This document shows, piece after piece, positions 36,724-44,643 of a DNA stretch of 64,000 bases. This stretch comes from Erythrobacteraceae bacterium (GTDB taxonomy: Bacteria > Pseudomonadota > Alphaproteobacteria > Sphingomonadales > Sphingomonadaceae). Positions within the stretch are counted from its first letter, which is position 1. Each line of letters begins with the position of its first letter. The notes beneath the pieces are model-generated. The model was given only the letters and a program-made list of their open reading frames with translations, was not told where the DNA came from and ran no database searches. The translations under genes were made by a program, and so were the position numbers. The stretch spans positions 49,460 to 113,459 of the forward strand of contig JAIYAM010000035.1 in the NCBI GenBank assembly GCA_027489065.1, written 5' to 3'.

Positions 36724-37689
36724 TTACATGCGGATCAGGCTCGCGCCCCAGGTGAATCCGCCGCCCATCGCCTCGAGCATGACCAGGTCGCCGGCCTTGA
36801 TCCGACCGTCCTTGCGCGCGACGTCGAGCGCGAGCGGCACCGAAGCGGCCGAGGTATTGGCGTGGCGGTCGACAGTGACGATCACCTTCTCGGGCGCGAT
36901 GCCGAGCTTCCTCGCGGTCGCATCGAGGATCCGGGCATTGGCCTGATGGGGCACGACCCAGTCGAGATCTTCGGGACGAAGGCCTGTATCCTCAAGCACT
37001 TCCCTGAGAACGGCGGAGAGGTTCACGACCGCATGGCGGAACACTTCCTGACCGCGCATGCGTACATGGCCGACCGTCTGCGTGGTTGACGGGCCGCCAT
37101 CGACATAGAGCAGGTCGTGCTGATCGCCGTCGGCGTGCAGACGCGTGCCGATGATGCCGCGGGTGTCGCCGTCGTCCGAAGGCGCTTCGAGCACCACGGC
37201 GCCCGCCCCGTCACCGAACAGGACGCAAGTGGTGCGGTCCTCCCAGTCGAGGATGCGGCTGAAGGTTTCAGCCCCGATCACCAGCGCGCGCTTGGCCATG
37301 CCGGTGCGCAGCAGCGAATCGGCGGCGGCGAGCGCGTAGAGGAAGCCCGAGCACACCGCGGCAACGTCGAAAGCGACCCCGCCGTTGCAGCCCAGCGCCG
37401 CCTGCACCTTGGTGGCGGTGGCGGGGAAGGTGTTGTCGGGCGTGGCAGTCGCGAGGATGATCAGGCCGATGCTCGCAGCATCGACCCCCGCATCCGCGAG
37501 CGCCGCGCGGGCGGCCGCGATCGCAAGGGTCGAGGTGGTCTCGTCGTCTCCGGCGATGTGCCGCTGGCGAATGCCGGTGCGCGCGACGATCCACTCGTCG
37601 GAGGTGTCGACCCGCTCTGCGAGCTCGGCATTGGTGACGATCCGCCGGGGGAGTGCCGACCCTGTCCCGATCAGCCGCGAACCGCTCAC
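36724..37689 (-). CDS. fabH: FabH, 3-oxoacyl-ACP synthase III
   Basis: A 321-residue condensing enzyme starting fatty-acid synthesis from acetyl-CoA and malonyl-ACP. The catalytic cysteine is C113 ([11 protein letters not shown]), the histidine in [10 protein letters not shown] and the asparagine in [11 protein letters not shown]. The GTG start at 37689 overlaps the plsX stop (GTGA). C-terminal [13 protein letters not shown] is standard. Confidence 0.96.
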   Translation of the reverse strand: MSGSRLIGTGSALPRRIVTNAELAERVDTSDEWIVARTGIRQRHIAGDDETTSTLAIAAARAALADAGVDAASIGLIILATATPDNTFPATATKVQAALGCNGGVAFDVAAVCSGFLYALAAADSLLRTGMAKRALVIGAETFSRILDWEDRTTCVLFGDGAGAVVLEAPSDDGDTRGIIGTRLHADGDQHDLLYVDGGPSTTQTVGHVRMRGQEVFRHAVVNLSAVLREVLEDTGLRPEDLDWVVPHQANARILDATARKLGIAPEKVIVTVDRHANTSAASVPLALDVARKDGRIKAGDLVMLEAMGGGFTWGASLIRM

Positions 37690-38798
37690 GCAGTCGCCTC
37701 GCTGTCGGTGGCTGGCGAGATGTCGGCGGGGGTCGCGGCAGGTTGAGAGCGCCCGTTACGCCGCAGCGCCACTTCGCCCAGCTGCGAAAGGTCTTCCTCG
37801 ATCCGCTGGGTCAGCTTGTTCTCGAGCAGCCGCGCGGTCACTGCCACAGCATGGGCGACCCCCTTGGCCGTGGCGCTGCCGTGGCTCTTCACCACCACGC
37901 CGTTGAGCCCGAGGAACACCGCGCCATTGTGGTTGTTGGGATCGAGATGGTGCTTGAGCAGCTCGGTCGCCGGGCGGGAGACGAGGAAGCCGATCTTCGA
38001 GCGCAGCGAGGAGGTGAAGGCCTGGCGCAGCAGATCGGTCACGAACCGCGCCGAGCCTTCGATGGCCTTCAGCGCAATGTTGCCCGAGAAGCCGTCGGTC
38101 ACCACCACGTGGGTTTCGCCGCGGTTGATCTTGTCGCTCTCGACAAAGCCGTCGAACTGCAACGCCAGCCCGCCATTGGCAGAGGCCGCGGCGAGGATTG
38201 CAGCGGCATCGCGCAACTCCTCGGTGCCCTTGATCTCTTCGGTGCCGATGTTGAGGAGGCGCACCACGGGGCGCTCGAAGCCGTTGACGATCCGCGAATA
38301 GGCGGCGCCCATGACGGCGTATTGGACGAGGTTGCGCGCATCCGCCTCGGTATTGGCGCCGAGGTCGAGCATCACCACGTCATGCGCCTGCAAGGTCGGC
38401 ATGATCGCGGCGAGCGCAGGGCGATCGATCCCGGGCATGGTGCGCAGGGCGAGCTTGCTCATCGCCATCAGCGCGCCGGTGTTGCCTGCACTGACGGCGG
38501 CGCCGGCATCGCCGGTCTTCACCGCGTTGACGGCAAGGCCCATGCTGGTGGTCTTGGCGCGGCGGATCGCCTTGCTGGGCAGCTCGTCGCCGCCCACCAC
38601 ATCGTCGCAATGGAGGATTTCGGCAGCCGCTCGCAGGTTCGGATGATTGTCGAGCGCGGCTTCGATGCGCTTGCCATCACCGACCAGCAGGAACTTGAAC
38701 TTGTCGTGCTGGCGGCGGGCGAGCGCCGCGCCTTCGACCATGACGCGCACGCCTTCATCGCCGCCCATCGCATCGACAGCGATACGGGGCAGGCTCAT
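37686..38798 (-). CDS. plsX: PlsX, phosphate acyltransferase
   Basis: A 370-residue peripheral enzyme making acyl-phosphate from acyl-ACP for phospholipid synthesis. The N-terminus [13 protein letters not shown] and the later [15 protein letters not shown] and [13 protein letters not shown] are family signatures. A C-terminal extension of about 25 residues ([25 protein letters not shown]) looks disordered. It lies between rpmF and fabH, the conserved lipid cluster. Confidence 0.95.
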   Translation of the reverse strand: MSLPRIAVDAMGGDEGVRVMVEGAALARRQHDKFKFLLVGDGKRIEAALDNHPNLRAAAEILHCDDVVGGDELPSKAIRRAKTTSMGLAVNAVKTGDAGAAVSAGNTGALMAMSKLALRTMPGIDRPALAAIMPTLQAHDVVMLDLGANTEADARNLVQYAVMGAAYSRIVNGFERPVVRLLNIGTEEIKGTEELRDAAAILAAASANGGLALQFDGFVESDKINRGETHVVVTDGFSGNIALKAIEGSARFVTDLLRQAFTSSLRSKIGFLVSRPATELLKHHLDPNNHNGAVFLGLNGVVVKSHGSATAKGVAHAVAVTARLLENKLTQRIEEDLSQLGEVALRRNGRSQPAATPADISPATDSEATA

Positions 38799-38836
38799 CG
38801 TGCGTTACTCCGGTCTAGGGTGAAGGCCACCGGCAA

Positions 38837-39013
38837 TCAGCCGACGGCGACGACCTGACGCCCGTTGTAGTGGCCGCAGTGGCCGCAGATGTTGTGCGGG
38901 CGCTTGAGTTCGCCGCAGTTGCTGCATTCACCGAAGGCTTCGACCTTCAGCGAATCGTGCGAGCGACGCATGCCGCGACGCGAGGGCGATACTTTTCTCT
39001 TGGGGACAGCCAT
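38837..39013 (-). CDS. rpmF: 50S ribosomal protein L32
   Basis: A 58-residue protein translated by hand: it begins [20 protein letters not shown] and carries four cysteines as CSNC and CGHC, the zinc-ribbon form of L32. It ends QVVAVG. Position immediately upstream of plsX matches the conserved rpmF-plsX-fabH arrangement. ATG at 39013. Confidence 0.95.
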   Translation of the reverse strand: MAVPKRKVSPSRRGMRRSHDSLKVEAFGECSNCGELKRPHNICGHCGHYNGRQVVAVG

Positions 39014-39233
39014 GGTGGCACCAATTCCTCAAATAAATACAGTTGTTCGCGCCACCGGCGCCTTGATTCTCGAAGGCCGCCCCTAAGGCAAGGATAGCGC
39101 ACGCGCAAGCTCATGCGCGAGCTCCTTGGCCAGCAGCGGCGGGAAGGCGCGCGCTATAGCTGAAAATTCGCGCGTTGCAAGCAGCGCGGGGCCGCCCTAG
39201 CAAAGGGGTACATCAACGAGGGGATCTTCCGAC

Positions 39234-39629
39234 ATGATCGTGCTTCCTGTGACGCTCGCCGCCGCGGCGGCTGCCGCCGTGCTCAACATCTGGCTGGGGA
39301 TCCGCATCGGCGCGCTGCGCACGGCGCTCCAGATCAGCGTCGGCGACGGCGGGAGCGAGGCCCTGCAACGCCGCATGCGCGCGCAGTTGAACTATGTCGA
39401 GAACACCGCCTTCGTGCTGGTGCTGATCGCGGGGATCGAGCTCGCCGGCAGGGGCAGCTGGTGGCTGGCCTACGTGGCGGCAGCCTATTTCCTCGGCCGC
39501 GTGGCGCACGCCTTCGGCATGGACGGCGGCAAGGCGCAGGTCGGCCGGATGATCGGCACGCTCCTGACCATGGTGATCCAGCTCGGCCTTGCGATCGTCG
39601 CGGCGCTGACCGGCGCAGGGGTGATCTAG
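39234..39629 (+). CDS. MAPEG family membrane protein
   Basis: A 131-residue protein with four predicted transmembrane helices. The MAPEG signature is visible as RMRAQLNYVENTAFVLVLIAG followed by YFLGRVAHAFGMDGG. Eukaryotic relatives handle glutathione and eicosanoids; the bacterial role is unclear. Divergent from rpmF, across a 220-base gap in which I see no gene; its 3' end overlaps the MOSC gene by four bases. Confidence 0.85.
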   Translation: MIVLPVTLAAAAAAAVLNIWLGIRIGALRTALQISVGDGGSEALQRRMRAQLNYVENTAFVLVLIAGIELAGRGSWWLAYVAAAYFLGRVAHAFGMDGGKAQVGRMIGTLLTMVIQLGLAIVAALTGAGVI

Positions 39630-40168
39630 ACCCGCTCGAGCGGCTGGAAGGGCGGTGCGGGAAGCAGGACCCGGATCGCGTCGCCTGCCCGCACTCCGCC
39701 GCCTTCGAGCACGATGCTCATGATTCCCGATTTGCGCACGAGCGTGCCGTCGGGCCTCTTCTCCAGCACCGCGCCGAGCAGGCCGGGGCAGAACTTCTCG
39801 ATCTGGCTGCACGGGTTGCGCAGGCCCGTGACCTCCAGCCGCACGCTCTCGCCAATCGCCAGCACCGTCCCGCGCGGGAGGCCCAGCAGGTCGATCCCCG
39901 AGGTGGTGATGTTCTCGCCGAGATCGCCGGGGGAGACGGAGAAGCCCTTGCCCGCCACCTCCTCGAAGAGCTCGGAGTGGATCAGGTGGACCTGCCTGAG
40001 GTTCGGCTGGGTGGGATCGGCCCTCACCCGCGAACGGTGTTTCACGGTCTCGCCCGCATGGGCATCGCCCTCGACACCCCATCCGGCGAGGATGGTGATC
40101 GCCTCGACGGGTTCCTTCGAGAAGCGGTGCGTGCCCCGGCGCGCGACGGCGATGACGCGGCCCGCCAC
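39626..40168 (-). CDS. MOSC domain-containing protein
   Basis: A 180-residue protein of the MOSC (molybdenum cofactor sulfurase C-terminal) superfamily. VEGDAHAGETVKHRSRV, VHLIHSELFEE, SPGDLGENITTSGIDL and the conserved cysteine in GLRNPCSQIEKF are typical. Stand-alone MOSC proteins such as YiiM transfer sulfur to or from Mo centres or reduce N-hydroxylated bases. The start is uncertain: GTG at 40168 overlaps the end of the metallo-hydrolase gene upstream by no bases but follows closely. Confidence 0.83.
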   Translation of the reverse strand: MAGRVIAVARRGTHRFSKEPVEAITILAGWGVEGDAHAGETVKHRSRVRADPTQPNLRQVHLIHSELFEEVAGKGFSVSPGDLGENITTSGIDLLGLPRGTVLAIGESVRLEVTGLRNPCSQIEKFCPGLLGAVLEKRPDGTLVRKSGIMSIVLEGGGVRAGDAIRVLLPAPPFQPLERV

Positions 40169-40173
40169 CGCGC

Positions 40174-40845
40174 TCAGCTCAGCGCGTAATCGCTGACGAA
40201 GGCATTCGTCTTGCGCTCGCGCCCGAAGGTGCTGGTCGGGCCGTGGCCGGGGATGAACATGACATCCTCTCCGAGGGGCCAGAGGCGCTGGGTGATAGAG
40301 TCGATCAGGTCCTGGTGATTGCCGCGCGGGAAGTCGGTCCGGCCGATCGAGCCCTGGAACAGCACGTCGCCGACGATCGCGAAACGGCTGGGTTCGTGGA
40401 AGAACACCACATGACCGGGGGTGTGGCCCGGGCAATGGATCACATCGAGCGTCAACTCGCCCACCGTCACAGTATCGCCATGCTGGAGCCAGCGGTCCGG
40501 CTCGAAGCTTTTCGCGACCATGCCCCAGCGCGGGCCGTCATCGTCCAATTGCTCGATCCAGAAGCGGTCGTCCGGATGCGGGCCTTCGATGTCGAGCCCC
40601 AGTTCCTCGGCGAGCATCCCCGCCTGCCCGCAATGGTCGAGATGCCCGTGGGTGACGAGGATCTTCTCCAGCGTGACGCCCGCCTTGGCGACGCCCTCCT
40701 TGAGCTTGTCGAGATCCCCGCCCGGATCGACCAGCGCGCCCCTCATCGTTTTGGTGCACCAGATCAGCGAGCAGTTCTGCTGCAGCGGCGTCACCGGAAT
40801 GATCGCGGCGCGCATGGGGGGAGCGGGCTTGGGGGTGTCGGTCAT
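40174..40845 (-). CDS. MBL-fold metallo-hydrolase, glyoxalase II-like
   Basis: A 223-residue zinc hydrolase. The metal motif THGHLDH gives H66, H68, D70 and H71, followed by HCPGHTPGHVVF, VGDVLFQGSIGRTDFP and a final FIPGHGPTS histidine. This set matches GloB/YcbL-type thioester hydrolases. ATG at 40845 has GGGG just upstream. Likely co-transcribed with the MOSC gene. Confidence 0.88.
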   Translation of the reverse strand: MTDTPKPAPPMRAAIIPVTPLQQNCSLIWCTKTMRGALVDPGGDLDKLKEGVAKAGVTLEKILVTHGHLDHCGQAGMLAEELGLDIEGPHPDDRFWIEQLDDDGPRWGMVAKSFEPDRWLQHGDTVTVGELTLDVIHCPGHTPGHVVFFHEPSRFAIVGDVLFQGSIGRTDFPRGNHQDLIDSITQRLWPLGEDVMFIPGHGPTSTFGRERKTNAFVSDYALS

Positions 40846-40979
40846 GTCCCCGGAAATGGCGAGACACGCCCCCATTTGCAAGAAATCTCCGAAGCCGTCC
40901 TATGCAAAGGCGCGATGGCCGCCTGCCGCGCACGATTGGCTTGCCGCACCCGCGCAGCCAACAGCCCGAGGAGTACGCC

Positions 40980-41552
40980 ATGCCTGACGCACAAGAGCAC
41001 CAGATGTCCAAATGGAGCATCTTCGCCGCGATGATTGCCACCTCGATCGCGACAATGTTCGTCCTTCATTACTCCAATGTCTACACGACAGATCACGTGT
41101 TCTTCAGCCAGACCCGCCTGTGGATGTCACTGATGATGGGCATGGCGATGATCGTCATCATGCTTGGCTTCATGTGGAAGATGTACAGCGGCCTCCGCAC
41201 CAAGGTGCTCGTCATGGCGGGCGCCATCGCGGGCTTCGCGCTGTTCCTGTTCCTCGCCCGCAGTCAGGAGACAGTCGATGATGTGACCTGGGCCAAGGCG
41301 ATGATCCCCCACCACTCCATAGCTGTGCTGACCAGCCGCCGCGCCAGCATTTCCGACCCGCGAATGCGCAGGCTCGCAGACAACATAATCGCGGCGCAGG
41401 TGAAAGAGATCGCGGAGATGAAGCTGCTGATTGCGGATATCGAGGCGAACGGGAAATTGGGCGACGGCACGTCGATCGCCCCTCGTACGGCAGCACTGAT
41501 CGAGGAGTTACGCAGCGAGGCCGAAGCGGCGGCCAAGCGGAGGCGAGACTAG
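40980..41552 (+). CDS. DUF305 domain membrane protein
   Basis: A 190-residue protein. Three predicted transmembrane helices (IFAAMIATSIATMFVLHY; MSLMMGMAMIVIMLGFMW; LVMAGAIAGFALFLFLAR) precede a soluble DUF305 helix pair with WAKAMIPHHSIAVLTSRRA and IIAAQVKEIAEMKLLIADIE. DUF305 is a ferritin-like fold often linked with copper handling; the HH and methionines fit metal contact. GAGGAG lies eight bases before ATG at 40980. Converges on the S24 repressor gene. Confidence 0.85.
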   Translation: MPDAQEHQMSKWSIFAAMIATSIATMFVLHYSNVYTTDHVFFSQTRLWMSLMMGMAMIVIMLGFMWKMYSGLRTKVLVMAGAIAGFALFLFLARSQETVDDVTWAKAMIPHHSIAVLTSRRASISDPRMRRLADNIIAAQVKEIAEMKLLIADIEANGKLGDGTSIAPRTAALIEELRSEAEAAAKRRRD

Positions 41553-42229
41553 ATCCGCCCCCCCTTCCATACAACACGGCCGATGATCTCGACCTCGTCG
41601 GCCGCGACCTCCACCGGCGGGTAGGCGAAGTTCTGCGAGAGCAGCGCCACCCGCCCTGCCCCCGCGCTCGCAACGCGCTTCACCATGAGCGTGTCGCCGA
41701 GGCGCACCACGTGAATGCCGTCGCGGAACGGGCGGGGGCTGCGGTCGACGAGGATCTCGTCGCCGTCGTTCAGCAGAGGCTCCATCGAGTCCCCTTCTAC
41801 CCGGATGGCAGAGAGCTGCGCACGGGCAAGGCCCTGCTCTTCCAGCCAGCGGCGCGAGAAGCGGAAGGTGTCGAACGCGGCCTCTCCACCGGGCACCCGA
41901 CCCGGCCCCGCCGAAGCGCCGAGGTCCAGACGCGGCACCTCGACCCAGTCGCCGGATTCGCGCCGACTCGGGGCTTCTACGTAGGAATTATCCTTCGCAT
42001 CGCGCAACTCCTCCTCGCTCACGCCGAGGAAGCACGCCAGCGTTGCCCGGTCCTGCTCCTCCAGCTTACGCGGCGAGCCTTTGCGAATGAATTGCTGAAG
42101 ATAGGTCGGGTTACGTCCCACTAACTCCGACAGGGCCGCGAGGCTGACCCCGCGCTCCCGCGACAATTCGAGCAATCGCGCGCGGGGTCCGGCGAGGCTC
42201 TCGCGAGCGGATTGAGGGGCCTGTGACAT
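41549..42229 (-). CDS. CI/LexA-like repressor: helix-turn-helix plus S24 self-cleaving peptidase
   Basis: A 226-residue repressor. The N-terminal helix-turn-helix covers VSLAALSELVGRNPTYLQQFI. The C-terminal S24 domain has the serine in VEGDSMEPLLNDGD (S148) and the catalytic lysine in DTLMVKRV (K184). The Ala-Gly cleavage site expected between the domains may be the ASAG at residues 105-108. Such repressors cleave themselves when RecA is activated. Two palindromes lie just upstream of its ATG, suggesting autoregulation. No phage structural genes are nearby. Confidence 0.9.
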   Translation of the reverse strand: MSQAPQSARESLAGPRARLLELSRERGVSLAALSELVGRNPTYLQQFIRKGSPRKLEEQDRATLACFLGVSEEELRDAKDNSYVEAPSRRESGDWVEVPRLDLGASAGPGRVPGGEAAFDTFRFSRRWLEEQGLARAQLSAIRVEGDSMEPLLNDGDEILVDRSPRPFRDGIHVVRLGDTLMVKRVASAGAGRVALLSQNFAYPPVEVAADEVEIIGRVVWKGGRI

Positions 42230-42236
42230 GGAAACG

Positions 42237-42250
42237 TCCTACACGAAGGA
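42237..42250. promoter_or_regulatory. Operator-like palindrome A upstream of the S24 repressor
   Basis: TCCTacacgaAGGA, arms of four bases with a six-base centre, 8 bases from the repressor ATG. Together with the second palindrome (centres 19 bp apart, about two helical turns) it forms a plausible double operator. Confidence 0.5.
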
Positions 42251-42254
42251 TTTT

Positions 42255-42270
42255 TCCTAGACAAGTAGGA
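42255..42270. promoter_or_regulatory. Operator-like palindrome B upstream of the S24 repressor
   Basis: TCCTAgacaagTAGGA, arms of five bases and the same TCCT/AGGA core as palindrome A. Placed in the 126-base divergent region between the repressor and the small gene at 42356. Confidence 0.55.
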
Positions 42271-42355
42271 AATCGGATGAAACAAAAGATGAACACCGGG
42301 CGATTCGCCGGGTGGAAACAATAACCTGGATCAGCATTCAACAGGGACGCAAACC

Positions 42356-42580
42356 ATGCTGCTACGGACCATCGAAACCTTCATGCGGACACACGCCATG
42401 CCCGCGACCAAGTTCGGGCGGCTCGCTGCCCACGACCCGCGCTTCGTGCTCGACCTGCGCATGGGACGCACTCCGCGCCCCGATACCGAACTGCGCACCC
42501 GTGCCTGGATGCAAGGCTACACCGATGGCGCCGCCGCGGAGACGACCAGCGCAAAGACGGGGGAGATGGCCGAATGCTGA
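42356..42580 (+). CDS. Small helix-turn-helix-like (Cro-like) protein
   Basis: A 74-residue basic protein divergent from the S24 repressor. The stretch MPATKFGRLAAHDPRFVLDLRMGRTPR has the spacing of a Cro-type helix-turn-helix (TKFGRLA as helix 2, DPRFVLDLR as recognition helix). I recognise no family name. With the repressor it forms a CI/Cro-like face-to-face arrangement. Its 3' end overlaps the next gene by seven bases. Confidence 0.65.
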   Translation: MLLRTIETFMRTHAMPATKFGRLAAHDPRFVLDLRMGRTPRPDTELRTRAWMQGYTDGAAAETTSAKTGEMAEC

Positions 42581-42993
42581 CCCAATCCCTGCGCGATCCC
42601 TTTGCGCATCTGCTCGGCCCCTTTGAACAGGTCGAGGTCAAGTCCGCCCCCGTTTCCACCCTCGCCGCCCACCGCCCGCGCCGCACCCTTGCCGACCGTG
42701 TGCGCGGCGCGCTGATGGGGTTGACCGGCGGCAACGGCACGGTGCTGGAGCATACCGAGAAGGCCTGGGCCTCGATCACCTTTGCCGGAACGCGCCACGA
42801 GGTGGTGCTGGAGTTCTGCGGGGCCGAGGCCGTGGCAGCGGGCGAGGAGCTGATCGAGCGCCTGCCCGATCACGAATTCACTCTCCCCGGCCAGCTGGTC
42901 GCCGATGCCGATATCGCGAAGGTCGATCACCGCTTCGGCGCGATGGAGCGGCTCGAGGTGACCGCGGTGCTGCTGTTGCTGGAGGAAGGGTGA
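42574..42993 (+). CDS. Conserved-looking protein of unknown function
   Basis: A 139-residue soluble protein without recognised motifs. It shows an amphipathic alpha/beta pattern (TEKAWASITFAGTRHEVVLEFCG; DHEFTLPGQLVADADIAKVDHRF) and ends LEVTAVLLLLEEG. The start overlaps the Cro-like gene, so they should be co-expressed and perhaps governed by the S24 repressor. Codon use fits the genome. Confidence 0.65.
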   Translation: MLTQSLRDPFAHLLGPFEQVEVKSAPVSTLAAHRPRRTLADRVRGALMGLTGGNGTVLEHTEKAWASITFAGTRHEVVLEFCGAEAVAAGEELIERLPDHEFTLPGQLVADADIAKVDHRFGAMERLEVTAVLLLLEEG

Positions 42994-43007
42994 AGTGCCG
43001 CCGCCTT

Positions 43008-43085
43008 CCCGGGCTTGCCCCGGGACCCCGCTTTCTTTCCTGCAAGCCAAGGCAGCGGGGCCCCGGCTCGGGGGCCGGGCAGACG
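43008..43085 (+). repeat. Dispersed GC-rich palindromic repeat, copy 1
   Basis: CCCGGG arms (43008-43013 / 43019-43024) are followed by a second palindrome. Bases 43050-43085 recur, inverted and with one mismatch, at 59587-59622. It fills the gap after the unknown gene and before the convergent aldehyde dehydrogenase, where it may help termination. Confidence 0.75.
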
Positions 43086-43091
43086 ATATCT

Positions 43092-44531
43092 TCAGGTTCT
43101 GCGGATCACCAAATTCCGGATCTCGCTCATGTCCTCCATGGCGAAACGGATGCCCTCGCGGCCGAGGCCTGAATCCTTCACGCCGCCATAGGGCATGTTG
43201 TCGACCCGGTAGCTCGGCACATCGTTGATCACGACGCCGCCGACCTCGAGCCGGTCCCACGCGTCGAACATCTGGAACAGGTCGCGGGTGAAGATGCCCG
43301 CCTGAAGCCCGAATTTCGAGTTGTTCACCTCCTCCAGCGCTTCATCGAAATGGTCGAAGCGTTGCAGGATGGCGAGCGGACCGAAAGCCTCCTCGTTCTT
43401 CGCCTTTGCGCCCTCGGGCACGCCTTCGAGCAGCGTCGCCTCGAGCATGTTGCCGCGGGTCAGCCCGCCGCCGCACAGCAGGGTCGCGCCGGCTTCGACC
43501 GCCTCGTCGATCCAGCCCTTGAGGCGCTTGGCCTCGCCCTCCGAGATCATCGGCCCGATGAAAGTTGCACGGTCCTTGGGATCGCCTGCGACCAGCGCCT
43601 TGGTCTTTGCGACCAGCATCGCCTTGCATTCGTCGTAGACCTCGGCGTGGATCAGGATGCGCTGGACCCCGATGCACGACTGGCCCGACTGGTAGAAGGC
43701 CCCGAAGATCACCCGCTCGAGCGCGTCGGCCAGATCGGCGTCTCTGTCGACGATCACCGCGGCATTGCCGCCGAGTTCGAGCACGACCTTCTTCTTGCCC
43801 GCCTTGGCCTTCAGGTCCCAGCCCACCCCCGGCGAGCCGGTGAAGGAGAGGAGCTTCAGCCGCTCGTCCTGCGTGAACATGTCCGCGCCTTCGCGGTGGG
43901 CGGGCAGGATCGAGAAAGCGCCCTCGGGCAGAATGTCGCACTCGGCCAGAACCTCGCCCATGATGATGGCACCCAAGGGGGTCTTGGAGGCAGGCTTCAT
44001 CACGAAGGGGCAGCCCATCGCGATCGCAGGCGCGATCTTGTGCGCGGCGAGGTTGAGGGGAAAATTGAAGGGGCTGATGAAGCTGCACGGCCCGATCGGC
44101 ACGCGCTTCCACATCCCTTGGTAGCCCTTGGCGCGCGCGGAAATGTCGAGCGGCTGGACCTCGCCGTAATTGCGCACCGCTTCCTCGGCGGCAATGCGGA
44201 AGGTATCGATCAGGCGGCTGACCTCGCCCTCGCTGTCCTTGATCGGCTTGCCCGCCTCGACGCACAGGGCATAGGCGAGCTCCTCCGAGCGCTCCTTGAA
44301 GCGGCGGACGCAGTGCATCAGCACGTCCTGCTTCTCGTAGGACGCCAGTCGCGCCATCGGCTCGGCGGCGCGGACGGCCCCGGCGATCCCCTCCTCGATG
44401 ATGTCCGGCGTCGCCATCGCCGTGCGGAAGGCGACCTCGCCGGTGTATTTGTCTGTCACCTCGAGATCGGTGTTGGGCTGCGCCGCCTTGTTGTTGAGGT
44501 AGAGTGGGTAGGTGTCTTTGAGCTGGGGCAT
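43092..44531 (-). CDS. NAD(P)-dependent aldehyde dehydrogenase
   Basis: A 479-residue ALDH-superfamily enzyme. Catalytic C286 (GQSCIGVQR), general-base E252 (LELGGN), N156 and cofactor-binding K179 (VMKPASKTP) are all present. The sequence pattern resembles non-phosphorylating GAPDH/phosphonoacetaldehyde-type dehydrogenases, but the substrate is not decided. It lies downstream of an acetolactate-synthase-like gene on the same strand, separated by a palindromic repeat element. Confidence 0.9.
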   Translation of the reverse strand: MPQLKDTYPLYLNNKAAQPNTDLEVTDKYTGEVAFRTAMATPDIIEEGIAGAVRAAEPMARLASYEKQDVLMHCVRRFKERSEELAYALCVEAGKPIKDSEGEVSRLIDTFRIAAEEAVRNYGEVQPLDISARAKGYQGMWKRVPIGPCSFISPFNFPLNLAAHKIAPAIAMGCPFVMKPASKTPLGAIIMGEVLAECDILPEGAFSILPAHREGADMFTQDERLKLLSFTGSPGVGWDLKAKAGKKKVVLELGGNAAVIVDRDADLADALERVIFGAFYQSGQSCIGVQRILIHAEVYDECKAMLVAKTKALVAGDPKDRATFIGPMISEGEAKRLKGWIDEAVEAGATLLCGGGLTRGNMLEATLLEGVPEGAKAKNEEAFGPLAILQRFDHFDEALEEVNNSKFGLQAGIFTRDLFQMFDAWDRLEVGGVVINDVPSYRVDNMPYGGVKDSGLGREGIRFAMEDMSEIRNLVIRRT

Positions 44532-44543
44532 TCGGGCGTCCTT

Positions 44544-44636
44544 CCCCCCTCCCGCCTGCGGGAGGGGCCGGGGGTGGGCCTGCGAGGTGGTGCCGGGAAG
44601 AGCCCACCCCTGACCCCTCCCGCGAGCGGGAGGGGG
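44544..44636. repeat. Compound palindromic repeat between two metabolic genes
   Basis: Two near-identical hairpins with arms CCCCTCCCGC / GCGGGAGGGG (44546-44567 and 44614-44635), themselves enclosed by an inverted pair GGGGTGGGC (44571-44579) and GCCCACCCC (44602-44610). It occupies the whole gap between the acetolactate synthase-like and aldehyde dehydrogenase genes. It looks like a REP-type mobile palindrome and could terminate or punctuate transcription. Confidence 0.8.
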
Positions 44637-44643
44637 GCTTGGA

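Noticed and set aside
40038..40047. TGTTTCACGG resembling half of a parS site
   Set aside because: Only the left half matches; the GTGAAACA half is missing, and it lies inside the MOSC gene.
41549..42993. Prophage remnant around the S24 repressor
   Set aside because: No integrase, attachment repeats, terminase or structural genes; flanking genes are ordinary chromosomal ones.
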